Origin: Bacillota bacterium
Lineage (GTDB): Bacteria; Bacillota; Clostridia; Lachnospirales; Lachnospiraceae
NCBI GenBank assembly: GCA_023420935.1
Contig: JAEZUR010000022.1
Span: 1 to 43,464, forward strand
Direction: 5' to 3'
Length of the DNA stretch: 43,464 nucleotides
Shown here piece by piece: positions 1 through 8,077 of this stretch. The position numbers and the translations under genes were made by a program. The notes beneath the pieces were generated by a model. It did no database searches. It saw only the letters and a list, made by a program, of their open reading frames with translations, and was not told the DNA's origin. The first letter of the stretch is position 1. Every line of letters begins with the position of its first letter.

Positions 1-517
1 ACACCTTTTCGAGTTCATCTGACCCAATCCGAATTCCAAACGGCGGACCTTCTATTATCTGTGGATCCTTTTCATACTCTAAACATAATAAGTGTCCACC
101 TTCTTTTAAAACTTCATGTATCTTTAAAAGTGCATTGGTAAGAGAACTTACTTCGTGAAGAATGAGGGACGCTATTGCAAAATCGATAGTGGCATTTGGA
201 AGGCTTAAGTCTTCTAGATAATCTTGAAGCAGTACAATATTAGTAAGCCCATTTAACTTAGCCTTTCCTTCAATTACGCTGAGCATTCGTTCATCAGGAT
301 CCATGGCATAGACTTTATTAGTGGTGTTCTTGGCCATAGGAATTGTAAAAAAACCTGTTCCAGCTCCTACATCCAGTAAAGTATGATTTGCTTCAATTGG
401 CATTTGACTGATAAGCAATTCAGGGGGGATAAGTGTCTCCCTTTGCTTGCTATCCAAAAAAGCCATTTTACTAATAAATTTTTGATCCAGTTGGTTATGT
501 TGTTGTGTGTGTTTCAT
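1..517 (-). CDS. Class I SAM-dependent methyltransferase (3' end cut by window edge)
   Basis: The reading frame starts at the ATG complementary to 515-517, behind an AGGAGG site, and runs off the window at base 1, leaving about 172 codons. The product has the SAM-binding motif I LLDVGAGTGFF near residues 50-60, an acidic motif II (VYAMDPDE) and a later IDFAIASLILHEV segment, the order seen in Methyltransf_11/25 enzymes. It is probably cytoplasmic; the substrate cannot be told. It lies downstream of, and on the same strand as, an Rrf2 regulator. A 12-base sequence (ATATTACAGACT) at 541-552 recurs in the Rrf2 promoter at 1019-1030, so joint control is plausible. The family is secure and the function is not. 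Confidence 0.85.
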   Translation of the reverse strand, partial: MKHTQQHNQLDQKFISKMAFLDSKQRETLIPPELLISQMPIEANHTLLDVGAGTGFFTIPMAKNTTNKVYAMDPDERMLSVIEGKAKLNGLTNIVLLQDYLEDLSLPNATIDFAIASLILHEVSSLTNALLKIHEVLKEGGHLLCLEYEKDPQIIEGPPFGIRIGSDELEKV

Positions 518-574
518 AATTTAAAGACCTCCTATTAAATATATTACAGACTCATAATATCTACAATTAAGGTA

Positions 575-605
575 AAAAATGAGCAGCTATCTAACTGCTT
601 TATAA
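575..605 (-). terminator. Possible weak terminator after the Rrf2 gene
   Basis: Read on the minus strand, AGCAG and CTGCT can pair around an 8-nt loop, within outer GAGC/GCTC arms, and a run of six T follows. The stem is short, so this may be only partial termination between the Rrf2 gene and the methyltransferase gene. Confidence 0.35.
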
Positions 606-619
606 TAACTAGCTCATAT

Positions 620-1000
620 CTAAAAAATCTCACAAATGCGTGTTTCTTTCAAGTGATTCACCATTTTATCTTCAGCTTCTTTCATAACCCTTTCAATGTG
701 ACAAGCATTTGTTTCATCCATTTCACAAGTGAATAGTGCCCCGCTACCTTCAATTGCTTGAATTACGTCATAAAAGCTTATTTCTTCTTTGGGTTTTCTA
801 AGACTATAGCCACCATTCACCCCAGGTGTAGACTGAATGAGATCTGCTTTCACTAGCTGGGTTAGTATCTTAGACAAGTAGGTTGGTGAGATATTCATGT
901 GATTAGCCAATGGTTGAAGACTTAGATTCTCTTTTCCTTCCTGTTTAACAAAATACGCCATGATATGCAAAGCATAATTGGTTGCCTTTGTGTACTTCAA
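620..1000 (-). CDS. Rrf2 family transcriptional regulator
   Basis: A 126-residue protein of typical Rrf2 length with the usual start (MKYTKATNYALHIMAY), a winged helix-turn-helix around residues 25-65 and the family signature GVNGGYSLRKP. Rrf2 proteins such as IscR, NsrR and CymR bind DNA as dimers, and some sense Fe-S clusters or NO through three cysteines. Here Cys92 and Cys100 match the first two NsrR-type positions (C-x7-C), but the third cluster cysteine is absent (methionine at 106); a lone Cys123 lies near the C-terminus. An intact NsrR-like cluster therefore cannot be assumed. It has its own near-perfect promoter upstream with a TACAG-A-CTGTA dyad, suggesting autoregulation. Confidence 0.92.
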   Translation of the reverse strand: MKYTKATNYALHIMAYFVKQEGKENLSLQPLANHMNISPTYLSKILTQLVKADLIQSTPGVNGGYSLRKPKEEISFYDVIQAIEGSGALFTCEMDETNACHIERVMKEAEDKMVNHLKETRICEIF

Positions 1001-1018
1001 AGTGATTCCTCCTTAAGG

Positions 1019-1035
1019 ATATTACAGACTGTATT
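1019..1035 (-). promoter_or_regulatory. Candidate Rrf2 operator
   Basis: TACAG-A-CTGTA, a perfect 5+1+5 dyad, lies between the Rrf2 promoter -10 and its ribosome site. The ATATTACAGACT portion recurs at 541-552 in front of the methyltransferase gene, flanked there by ATATTA/TAATAT arms. Repressor binding is inference. Confidence 0.45.
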
Positions 1036-1043
1036 TGTCTATT

Positions 1044-1072
1044 ATTATATCCAGTAGATTTTGTTTTGTCAA
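1044..1072 (-). promoter_or_regulatory. Promoter of the Rrf2 gene
   Basis: On the minus strand TTGACA (1067-1072) and TATAAT (1044-1049) are both perfect sigma-A consensus hexamers with a 17-bp spacer. They lie about 45 bp upstream of the start codon. Confidence 0.85.
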
Positions 1073-1091
1073 TAAGAAAATTAAAACCGTG

Positions 1092-1877
1092 CTATTCTCC
1101 GATGATTAATTGGCACTGATCGTTAAAAAAAGTCTTATAACCCAGTTGTACAAAAAGAATAACGGTTAATGCCACACTACCGAGGATTCCTAGCATAATT
1201 GCTATCTGATATTCGATCGCAGTCAAAGGAGAAGTTCCAGATAGTATTTGACCTGTCATCATACCTGGTAGAAAGACTATCCCCATACCAACCATGGAAT
1301 TGATAGTTGGCAGAATTGCAGAATCAAAGGCATTATCAACAATTTGCTTTGCCGCCATTTTAGGTGTTGCGCCAAGCATTAAAGCTCCTTCCACAAGCTG
1401 TTTCTGAGTTTGCATGCCTTCCACTAAACGGCTGACACCTAAGGAGATACCGGTCATAGAATTACCTATTAGCATTCCAGCTATAGGAATAAAATATCTT
1501 GCATCGTACCAAGGGGTTATATGGACAACGATAAATAGGAAATAAAAGAGGCAGGACGTAGTACCAACAATCATTGAAAAAGCAATGATTTGTTTTAGTT
1601 TCAGCGAGAGAGTAATTTTGGCTCTTTTGATTATGGTATAGATGGAAAAGGTCTCCATAGCAATTAGGATTAGTATTGTATAGATAGGAGATGAGGTATT
1701 AAATACATATACTAAGACATACCCAGTAAGTATAAGCTGTAATGTCATTCTTACAGAAGATATCAGTATTTCTTTTTCTCTAGGAATCCCTTTTAATTTA
1801 ACGATAATCATTAATAATAATACAAATAGGTAAGCTGCAACCATTTGCCATATTTGTAGATTAATCACAGAATTCAT
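1092..1877 (-). CDS. fetB: FetB-type ABC transporter permease (UPF0014)
   Basis: A 261-residue polytopic membrane protein of the UPF0014/FetB family, the membrane half of FetAB, which in Escherichia coli exports iron and protects against peroxide. Family hallmarks include PIAGMLIGNSMTGISLGV, EGALMLGATPKMAA and VGMGIVFLPGMMTGQILSG. Roughly six or seven hydrophobic helices are visible. The start overlaps the end of the ATPase gene by 17 bp, so the two are translationally coupled. The metal exported here is not shown by sequence. It is the last gene of the PadR-FetA-FetB operon. Confidence 0.9.
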   Translation of the reverse strand: MNSVINLQIWQMVAAYLFVLLLMIIVKLKGIPREKEILISSVRMTLQLILTGYVLVYVFNTSSPIYTILILIAMETFSIYTIIKRAKITLSLKLKQIIAFSMIVGTTSCLFYFLFIVVHITPWYDARYFIPIAGMLIGNSMTGISLGVSRLVEGMQTQKQLVEGALMLGATPKMAAKQIVDNAFDSAILPTINSMVGMGIVFLPGMMTGQILSGTSPLTAIEYQIAIMLGILGSVALTVILFVQLGYKTFFNDQCQLIIGE

Positions 1878-2517
1878 CTTTAACCTCCGTTACATTTGCT
1901 ATCTTACCTTGACTTAGTTCAATAATTTGTTCAGAGTAAGTTTGTGCAACTTTCTTTGAATGGGTAACCAAAATCAATGTTTTATTTGTTTCCTTCGTAT
2001 GAGAGACCAATTTTTCTATGATAATTCGTTCCGTTTCTTCATCAAGAGCGGAGGACGGTTCATCAAGTAGAAAAACTTCAGGATCAAGCAGTATTACTCT
2101 TCCTAAAGCAAGGCGTTGTTTTTCGCCACCAGATAATTTTTCACTATCGTCTGTGAGGTCTTTATTTAAATGAACCATTTGTAGTATATTATTAAGTTTG
2201 TCGTCTCCAACGAATGGTTTCTCTGCAAATTTAAGACCAATCAAAAGATTCTCCCTTATGGTACCTGGAAAGATTGTCGGATGCTGGGGGAGCATTACAA
2301 CATTTCTTCTTAATTCCACGGAATTAATGGTATCCAGTAATTGACTATTGTATGAAATCGCTCCACTATCGCAACGAATCAATTTATTTAGAAGTCGCAG
2401 TAGCGTAGACTTACCGCTTCCACTTTCTCCTACGATACAGGTAATCTTATTCTTCTCTATATTCAGATAATTAATATCGAGAATATGTTTATACTTTACA
2501 TTTTCTAGTAAAAACAT
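1861..2517 (-). CDS. fetA: FetA-type ABC transporter ATP-binding protein
   Basis: A 218-residue ABC ATPase. Walker A is GESGSGKST near residue 31-39, the Q-loop is VMLPQHPTIF, the signature is LSGGEKQRLALGR, and Walker B runs into the D-loop as VFLLDEPSSALDEET, followed by the switch histidine in VTHSKK. The short single-domain form next to a UPF0014 permease marks it as the energising subunit of a FetAB exporter at the inner face of the membrane. It starts 18 bp after the PadR gene and overlaps fetB, so all three should share one mRNA. Confidence 0.9.
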   Translation of the reverse strand: MFLLENVKYKHILDINYLNIEKNKITCIVGESGSGKSTLLRLLNKLIRCDSGAISYNSQLLDTINSVELRRNVVMLPQHPTIFPGTIRENLLIGLKFAEKPFVGDDKLNNILQMVHLNKDLTDDSEKLSGGEKQRLALGRVILLDPEVFLLDEPSSALDEETERIIIEKLVSHTKETNKTLILVTHSKKVAQTYSEQIIELSQGKIANVTEVKDEFCD

Positions 2518-2535
2518 AATTCGTTCACTCCTTTA

Positions 2536-2844
2536 CTAATCATTGATTTCTTTGAACAGTTCATAAGCTTTCTTTCTAGCTTCCTCCATAACTTTTTCAC
2601 CTAACTCAGTTATCTTATAATACTTTCTGATCTTCCCATCTACGGTTATTTCTTCTTTTACTAGAAGATTACTAGACTCCATATTGTGGAGAATAGGATA
2701 TAAGGTTCCAGGACTCATATCATATCCATGTTCTCTTAGTTCCTCTATCATCCAAGCACCGTAGAAAGGTTCTTTTTTTGCATGATGAAGGATATGAATT
2801 TGTATAAAACCTAGAAAAAATTTTCTTAAAATTTTGTCTTGCAT
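2536..2844 (-). CDS. PadR family transcriptional regulator
   Basis: A 102-residue winged-helix protein with the PadR pattern: a conserved Y-G/MIEELREHGYDMSPGTLYPILHNME recognition region (residues about 27-53) and a basic wing ending in RKYYKITELGEK. This is the short PadR-s1 form with one C-terminal helix for dimerisation. It is the first gene of the operon with fetAB. A perfect inverted repeat sits just downstream of the promoter -10, which fits autorepression relieved by an unknown ligand. Confidence 0.92.
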   Translation of the reverse strand: MQDKILRKFFLGFIQIHILHHAKKEPFYGAWMIEELREHGYDMSPGTLYPILHNMESSNLLVKEEITVDGKIRKYYKITELGEKVMEEARKKAYELFKEIND

Positions 2845-2868
2845 TTCTATTACCTCACTTAAATAATT

Positions 2869-2893
2869 ATTATCGAAGTACGATATCGATAAT
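2869..2893 (-). promoter_or_regulatory. Operator-like inverted repeat of the PadR-fetAB operon
   Basis: ATTATCGA and TCGATAAT form a perfect 8-bp inverted repeat around a 9-bp spacer. It begins a few bases downstream of the expected transcription start, so a bound repressor would block elongation or initiation. Assignment to the adjacent PadR protein is inference. Confidence 0.6.
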
Positions 2894-2903
2894 TGATAAT
2901 AAT

Positions 2904-2932
2904 ATTATAGCACCAGATTATGTTACATACAA
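2904..2932 (-). promoter_or_regulatory. Promoter of the PadR-fetAB operon
   Basis: On the minus strand a perfect -10 TATAAT (2904-2909) lies 17 bp from a half-matching -35 TTGTAT (2927-2932), about 60 bp upstream of the PadR start. Confidence 0.65.
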
Positions 2933-2968
2933 CAGAAATTTAATGAGAGTAGATATGGTTATTTTTTC

Positions 2969-2997
2969 TTGTGTTACTCATACCATCAGTGTAAAAT
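2969..2997 (+). promoter_or_regulatory. Candidate promoter of the sensor kinase / regulator pair
   Basis: TTGTGT (2969-2974), a 17-bp spacer and TAAAAT (2992-2997) precede the kinase gene by about 65 bp. The 13-mer TGTAAAATAGGAA here (2990-3002) recurs at 6559-6571 in the next regulated upstream region. Confidence 0.4.
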
Positions 2998-3061
2998 AGG
3001 AATAACATGGTGTTTAGAATAATCAAAAATAAAAATAGATGACACATAAGAAGGTGGCCAA

Positions 3062-4849
3062 ATGCATAGGAAAGTACTTACCGCAAGAAATCGTATCATT
3101 GTTATGTTTGTTATAATCTTAATCGTATCATTTGGAGTATATGGTACATATGCAACGTACAATGTCTATGATAATATTATGAAAAATAATTATAAGAATA
3201 TAAATCTTATGATCGATGTAACCATTGAAAATTTGAGCCAAACAAACAGTTTAATATGGAGTACTACATTTGCTTTAGCAGGAAGTGACTCTGTAAAATA
3301 CTGGATTGAAGATCAAGAGTACTTTTCAAAAGGCAACAAAGACAGTTATCTGAATCGGCAAAAATTAAATAGAGAGATTCAAAATATCTTAACCAACAAT
3401 AATGTATGGAACTTTGAGATGTTTGATTACGTGACGATCTACATGAATGATAAACTATTAGGTTATACCTATACAAAACCTTTTAGTACGAAGCAAATTA
3501 TAAATGATACAAAGAATGTATACGAGCGGATTAAAACGGAGAAAGATTATACGTTAACATTACCACCTTCAAAGATGAATAAAACCATATATACGACTTT
3601 GAGGATACAGTCAGATTTTACGAGTGAAAATAGTTTATATATTATTGGCGCAACGAAGGAAGATTATTTTGGGAATAAATATCAAGAACTAGCAAGCTAC
3701 GAAGGAGCAATGGTATATTTAATTGATAAAGAGGGTGTTATCTATTCTTCTAATGTGAATAAACAACTGGGCAGTACTATAGCCAGTGAACTTGTGAATC
3801 AGATTGATAATAAAAGTGAAGTGGAATATAACAATGTTAAATACATAGGAATCATGAAAGATATAGACAAAGAGTTTCAATTTGTCTATTTACTTCCTAA
3901 ATCTAAATTAGTAAAGCAGTCACTATTGGGTATGAAATCATTTATCATCATATCTATATTGTTAGCATCCCTCTTAATCATCATTGCTATCATGGGAACC
4001 ATGCGTGCTACCTCATTTATTAAGGATTTTTCAAAAGCCATGAGACGTGTGAAGGGAAATGATTATGACACGAAGATGGAGAAATACGATAACCCGGCAC
4101 TGGATGAGTTGGTAGATACCTTTAATTCCATGACTACAGAAATTAAGACATTAATTCAAACGACGTATGAATCCAAGATATTACTGAACGAAATGGAGAT
4201 TAAATTTCTACAACATCAGATGAATCCGCATTTTCTATTTAATATTTTGTTGACCATACAAATAAAAGCAAAGATGTCAGGAGATGAAACCATCTACAAG
4301 ATGATTTCATCCTTATCGTCCTTATTAAGGGCAGGAATTTATGGGGATAAACGCCCACTAATCAATATTGAGGAAGAATTAAAGTATGTAGATTTTTATC
4401 TGTGGCTGCAGAAAGTCAGATTTGAAGACCGACTAACCTATCAGATTGATATTAAAGATGATTCCATTTTACAATGTGAGATTCCTAGGTTAATCATTGA
4501 GCCGATCGTTGAAAATGCAATTGTCCATGGCGTTGAAAAAATGTCTGAGAAAGCTTCTGTTACGATTACTCTGTTCTATGATGAGGATGACATTCTGATA
4601 CAAGTGGTTGATAACGGCGTTGGTTTTGATGTATCGGCTGTTGTTAACAACACAAGTCAAGATTTTAATAACGGTGAAATACGACGTGAGAAGATGGGAC
4701 TTAATAATACAAATCAACGAATTAAATTGATGTATGGATCTAGATATGGATTGCATATTGATAGCAAGAAAAACAATGGAACACGAATTGAGATTCGTAT
4801 ACCAAAAAAGAAATTGGAGATTTCACATGATAAAAGTAATGATTGTTGA
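3062..4849 (+). CDS. YesM-type sensor histidine kinase
   Basis: A 595-residue membrane kinase. Membrane segments lie at about residues 11-31 and 293-313, enclosing a roughly 260-residue extracellular sensor region of Cache type. A HAMP linker follows (about 314-366), then the His_kinase domain of the LytS/YesM class with HQMNPHFLFN; His390 of NPHFLFN is the usual phosphorylated residue. The ATPase domain shows the N box PRLIIEPIVENAIVHG, the G box DNGVGF and GLNNTNQRIKLMYG. Such kinases pair with YesN-type AraC regulators to control sugar uptake genes in Firmicutes. It overlaps the regulator gene by 23 bp. The ligand is unknown, but the downstream GH65 locus points to an oligosaccharide or its binding protein. 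Confidence 0.93.
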   Translation: MHRKVLTARNRIIVMFVIILIVSFGVYGTYATYNVYDNIMKNNYKNINLMIDVTIENLSQTNSLIWSTTFALAGSDSVKYWIEDQEYFSKGNKDSYLNRQKLNREIQNILTNNNVWNFEMFDYVTIYMNDKLLGYTYTKPFSTKQIINDTKNVYERIKTEKDYTLTLPPSKMNKTIYTTLRIQSDFTSENSLYIIGATKEDYFGNKYQELASYEGAMVYLIDKEGVIYSSNVNKQLGSTIASELVNQIDNKSEVEYNNVKYIGIMKDIDKEFQFVYLLPKSKLVKQSLLGMKSFIIISILLASLLIIIAIMGTMRATSFIKDFSKAMRRVKGNDYDTKMEKYDNPALDELVDTFNSMTTEIKTLIQTTYESKILLNEMEIKFLQHQMNPHFLFNILLTIQIKAKMSGDETIYKMISSLSSLLRAGIYGDKRPLINIEEELKYVDFYLWLQKVRFEDRLTYQIDIKDDSILQCEIPRLIIEPIVENAIVHGVEKMSEKASVTITLFYDEDDILIQVVDNGVGFDVSAVVNNTSQDFNNGEIRREKMGLNNTNQRIKLMYGSRYGLHIDSKKNNGTRIEIRIPKKKLEISHDKSNDC

Positions 4850-6380
4850 TGATGAGCGAAATATAAGAGAAGGTATTGTACAACTGATTGATTGGAATCA
4901 ATTAGGATGTGAGGTAGTAATGGACTGCAGCGATGGTAAAGCCGCCTTACTATATCTACAAGAACATCCAATTGACATTGTAGTAACCGATATTAAAATG
5001 CCTCTAGTTGATGGTATCGAACTGAGTAAAAGGATTAAAGAAGAGTTTACAGATACAAAGGTTATCATTTTAACAGCCTATTCAGACTTTGTTTTTGCAA
5101 AACAGGCGATTAAATACAATGTTTCAGACTTTATTATAAAAAATGATTTCATCGAGGAATTACCTATCGCTATTGATAAGACAGTTCAATTAATCTTGAA
5201 GGAACGGGAAAAAACCAATACAAAAGAGAGTTCTACAGATGATGACACAAATCTTACGCAACTGTTTCATAAATTAATGATATCAAGTAGTGTAAGCGAT
5301 TCAGATATAAAACAGTACCATTTATCTGACTATCATTACTGCATGTGCGCCTGCGAAATAGAATACTACGATGAAGACAAAGACAAGACTAATTTAACAA
5401 AAATGCTTAAGAATATATTAAACATAGCATTAAAAGAGTGTCACTTTGTTGTAGTACCATTATCTGAGACCTATATGATTATAACCATTAGATTTGATAA
5501 ATACAGTCAAAAGAATCTGAATGATATTATTAAATATTTTAATGACATTATTATTATGGTGGAAGAATTTATGCGAATTGACATTCGGTTTGGTCTCAGT
5601 CAACTTATAAAAGATCCTAAGGATATCATACAGGGGTTTGAAGAAGCAAAAGAAGCGTTGTCAAAGATTATCATAAAGGGAAGTGAACTTCATGTCTATA
5701 ATGTTTTAAAAGACGAGGAAGGTCAAGAATTTACGCTTGACGTAGATCAATATATGGGAAAAATATGCGAATTAACCTTTGATGGTGAAAGTGGTCAAGC
5801 AAATAAACAACTAAATAAACTTTATGATAAACTTGTTTCATCGAATTGCAGTTTTGAACAATGTAAAATGTATATGCTTGTTATTTGCAGCTCAATAATT
5901 CGTAAAGCAGTTCGGTATCATACTGATCAAGACTTCAATGCCCTGGAAAAAGAAATCTATGAGCAGATACAGAGTGCAAAAACCATGTTTAGTCTGGTGT
6001 CAATCGGGAATCATACAATTGATCATTTAAGGGATTCTTGTAAGGATAAAAAAGATTTGAAAAATGAGTTAGTTAAAAAAGCGGATGAATGTATTAGGAA
6101 TCATTATAAAGAAGAGCTCACTTTACAATTTATCAGTCAAGAATTATTCCTAAATAGTAGTTACTTAAGCCGAGCTTATAAAAAGTGGACAGGCAATACC
6201 ATAACGGAAGCAATCAATATGTATAGAATATCAAAAGCGAAAGGTTTACTAATTACAACTTCCTTCAAAATATATGAGGTTGCACAGGCAGTTGGCATTC
6301 CCGATGCCGCATATTTCACCAATGTGTTTTTAAAATATGTAGGGCAAAGTCCGACTGAATATAGGCAAGAACATACATAG
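4827..6380 (+). CDS. YesN-type response regulator, AraC family
   Basis: A 517-residue protein starting at ATG 4827 (MIKVMIVDDE), nine bases after a GGAG site; an in-frame ATG at 4734 lies deep inside the kinase gene and would add 31 non-homologous residues. The receiver domain covers residues 1-120, with acidic pocket D8/D9, phosphoacceptor Asp55 in VVTDIKMP, and conserved Thr and Lys positions later (LTAYSDF, IKND). A long middle region follows, and the last ~100 residues carry two AraC helix-turn-helix motifs (LTLQFISQELFLNSSYLSRAYKK and the KIYEVAQAVGIPDAAYFTNVF segment). It probably activates the two promoters with shared upstream blocks at 6503-6635 and 7864-7994. Confidence 0.93.
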   Translation: MIKVMIVDDERNIREGIVQLIDWNQLGCEVVMDCSDGKAALLYLQEHPIDIVVTDIKMPLVDGIELSKRIKEEFTDTKVIILTAYSDFVFAKQAIKYNVSDFIIKNDFIEELPIAIDKTVQLILKEREKTNTKESSTDDDTNLTQLFHKLMISSSVSDSDIKQYHLSDYHYCMCACEIEYYDEDKDKTNLTKMLKNILNIALKECHFVVVPLSETYMIITIRFDKYSQKNLNDIIKYFNDIIIMVEEFMRIDIRFGLSQLIKDPKDIIQGFEEAKEALSKIIIKGSELHVYNVLKDEEGQEFTLDVDQYMGKICELTFDGESGQANKQLNKLYDKLVSSNCSFEQCKMYMLVICSSIIRKAVRYHTDQDFNALEKEIYEQIQSAKTMFSLVSIGNHTIDHLRDSCKDKKDLKNELVKKADECIRNHYKEELTLQFISQELFLNSSYLSRAYKKWTGNTITEAINMYRISKAKGLLITTSFKIYEVAQAVGIPDAAYFTNVFLKYVGQSPTEYRQEHT

Positions 6381-6432
6381 AAAAATATAGTAACATATTA
6401 ATTGATTAATGAAGTTACAATATGAGTCCAAT

Positions 6433-6494
6433 AAAATGCATCAAAAATGTTAGTACTAAGTTGACCTAGTTCTAATGTTTGGAGGTGCATTTTT
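6433..6494 (+). terminator. Terminator after the two-component pair
   Basis: AAAATGCATC (6433-6442) pairs with GGTGCATTTT (6484-6493), with one T-G pair, enclosing a second hairpin TTAG-T-ACTA / TAGT-T-CTAA. Only a short T run follows, so strength is uncertain. Confidence 0.5.
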
Positions 6495-6502
6495 AGGTTG
6501 AT

Positions 6503-6635
6503 ACCTTGTTTGAATTAAGATTAGGTAAAAATATTACAAGAGAAGTAAAAAAAGTCCATGTAAAATAGGAAAATCAATCTGAAAATTCTATTATATAGTC
6601 AAGATAATGCAAGTAAAAGAAAAAGCTATCTATTT
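6503..6635 (+). promoter_or_regulatory. Conserved upstream control region, copy 1
   Basis: This holds blocks repeated in front of the sugar-binding protein gene: ACCTTGT (6503), TAGGTAAA (6522), ATTACAAGAGAAGTAAAAA (6533-6551) and a GTCAARATARTGCAA...GAAAAAGCTMTCTATTT element (6598-6635). The first three blocks have identical spacing in both copies. A TATAAC hexamer follows without a good -35, as expected for an activator-dependent promoter. These blocks occupy most of the 309-bp gap 6381-6689. Confidence 0.6.
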
Positions 6636-6689
6636 AAGATAAGAACCATATAACGTATCCTTAAGCAATAACATTGACGAAAGGATTGT

Positions 6690-7811
6690 ATGTTTAGTAT
6701 GAGCGAAAAGATTGTTGTGAAAGTGGAAGATTTGGAAGTTGGTGTCCGAATTGATCTAACTTGTGGTTGTTTTGTAGAAAGAAAGCTATTTACGGACAGT
6801 TATGATAAGCAGATAAACATAGTGGTAATATGCAACGGATTGCTACGTTTTACCGTACTTCTGGAACGGGGGATGGATATTGGAGAAATCTTTTGGGGAA
6901 AGGAGAAAATCACATGGGTAAAGGAGGAAGAATCACTTCTTCATCCAGATAGTGTAGACCTTTATGAAGAAGGAGGCTGGGATAAGGGCTTTTATTCGGC
7001 AGTGGCTGCTCTTGGACCAGAGGTTTTTGGTACGCCTGATGAAATTAGGACAGTTCATGGAACAGCCTCCTATTCAAAGACAACATTGCAATCCGTTCGT
7101 ATTTTATGGGATAAGGAACAGATTTGCATTGAGGGTAGAGTTCCAATAAAGGGTTATCAAAGTGAACCAATTTATGAGAAGGATATTAGAATTCTCACAA
7201 AAAGAAACACTACATTATTAGTACGAAAGGATTGCATAAGGAATCTCACAGGGGAATGTCAGCCTTTGGATGATGGATATCATATTCAATTGGCGGGTGA
7301 ATACGTATCAGAGGGAGGGAGTTATGTACTTCCTGTTTCAGTGGATAAAATGCTACTACGTGACTCGGCGCCAATGGAAAAGAATCCATTAGAAATATAT
7401 GAATTTAATACTGGACTTGACCCAATCAGATGCTATCAGTATGTGCCGGAGGCGGTATGTGGATTGGAAGTATTAGATGAACTAAAGGATTATTGGGATT
7501 TGATGAAAACAAATGGGAAATTAACAGCTGAGATGATTGTAAATCAAAAGATGGAGGCTGCTACTTTTGTAATAAGACCGTTGAATGGTTTTCCTAGATC
7601 CTTAATTGCTAAGAGAGCCATTAAGGAGCCTATGTATGCATTAGAACCATGTAAGACAAGACCAAATTCACTACGTCAGAAGGCGATTGATGGTGAGCTA
7701 ACTTACCTACCCCCCCACGGCCAAGCTGATTCATGGATTTTATTAGGGTGTTTGAAGGACACGTCCACCATTTTACTTATGAAGAGACTTATTGAAGCAG
7801 CAGTTAGATAG
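6690..7811 (+). CDS. DUF4432 family protein, aldose-epimerase-like fold
   Basis: A 373-residue protein matching the DUF4432 family, relatives of galactose mutarotase (beta-sandwich aldose 1-epimerases). Recognisable parts are LERGMDIGEIFWGKEKITW (about residues 55-75), a TVHGTASY histidine segment (about 120) and DDGYHIQLAGEYVSEGG (about 205). There is no signal peptide, so it acts in the cytoplasm, perhaps interconverting anomers of the imported sugar or its phosphorolysis product; this is inference from family and context. The start could be ATG 6690 or ATG 6699, since AAGGA lies only 4 bases before the first. A run of seven C at 7710-7716 is unusual for this DNA. It stands alone between the two copies of the conserved control region. 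Confidence 0.75.
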   Translation: MFSMSEKIVVKVEDLEVGVRIDLTCGCFVERKLFTDSYDKQINIVVICNGLLRFTVLLERGMDIGEIFWGKEKITWVKEEESLLHPDSVDLYEEGGWDKGFYSAVAALGPEVFGTPDEIRTVHGTASYSKTTLQSVRILWDKEQICIEGRVPIKGYQSEPIYEKDIRILTKRNTTLLVRKDCIRNLTGECQPLDDGYHIQLAGEYVSEGGSYVLPVSVDKMLLRDSAPMEKNPLEIYEFNTGLDPIRCYQYVPEAVCGLEVLDELKDYWDLMKTNGKLTAEMIVNQKMEAATFVIRPLNGFPRSLIAKRAIKEPMYALEPCKTRPNSLRQKAIDGELTYLPPHGQADSWILLGCLKDTSTILLMKRLIEAAVR

Positions 7812-7863
7812 CAAACCAATTTCATTAAACATTCACTTTACACTTAACAATGGGAAAATCAAA

Positions 7864-7994
7864 ACCTTGTATATACAGGTAATAGGTAAACAAATTACAA
7901 GAGAAGTAAAAATGCCACAGTAAATAACAAAATGTATAGGGAGAGGAATTGAGGTAGTCAAAATAGTGCAATGAAAAGAAAAAGCTCTCTATTT
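7864..7994 (+). promoter_or_regulatory. Conserved upstream control region, copy 2
   Basis: This carries the same ordered blocks as 6503-6635: ACCTTGT (7864), TAGGTAAA (7883), ATTACAAGAGAAGTAAAAA (7894-7912) and the GTCAAAATAGTGCAA...GAAAAAGCTCTCTATTT element (7957-7994). Sequence between blocks has diverged, so the blocks look functionally constrained. It is the probable binding region of the upstream AraC-type regulator, driving the ABC transporter operon. Confidence 0.6.
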
Positions 7995-8077
7995 CTATCC
8001 TAGCGTAAATACAGTATATTAAGATTACTCAAGAGATTGAGACATTAAAAACATCAATATATGGGAGGTATTACAAA

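Noticed and set aside
4734..4826. ATG 4734 as the start of the response regulator
   Set aside because: It would add 31 residues before the standard receiver-domain start and lies far inside the kinase gene; ATG 4827 has a GGAG at normal distance.
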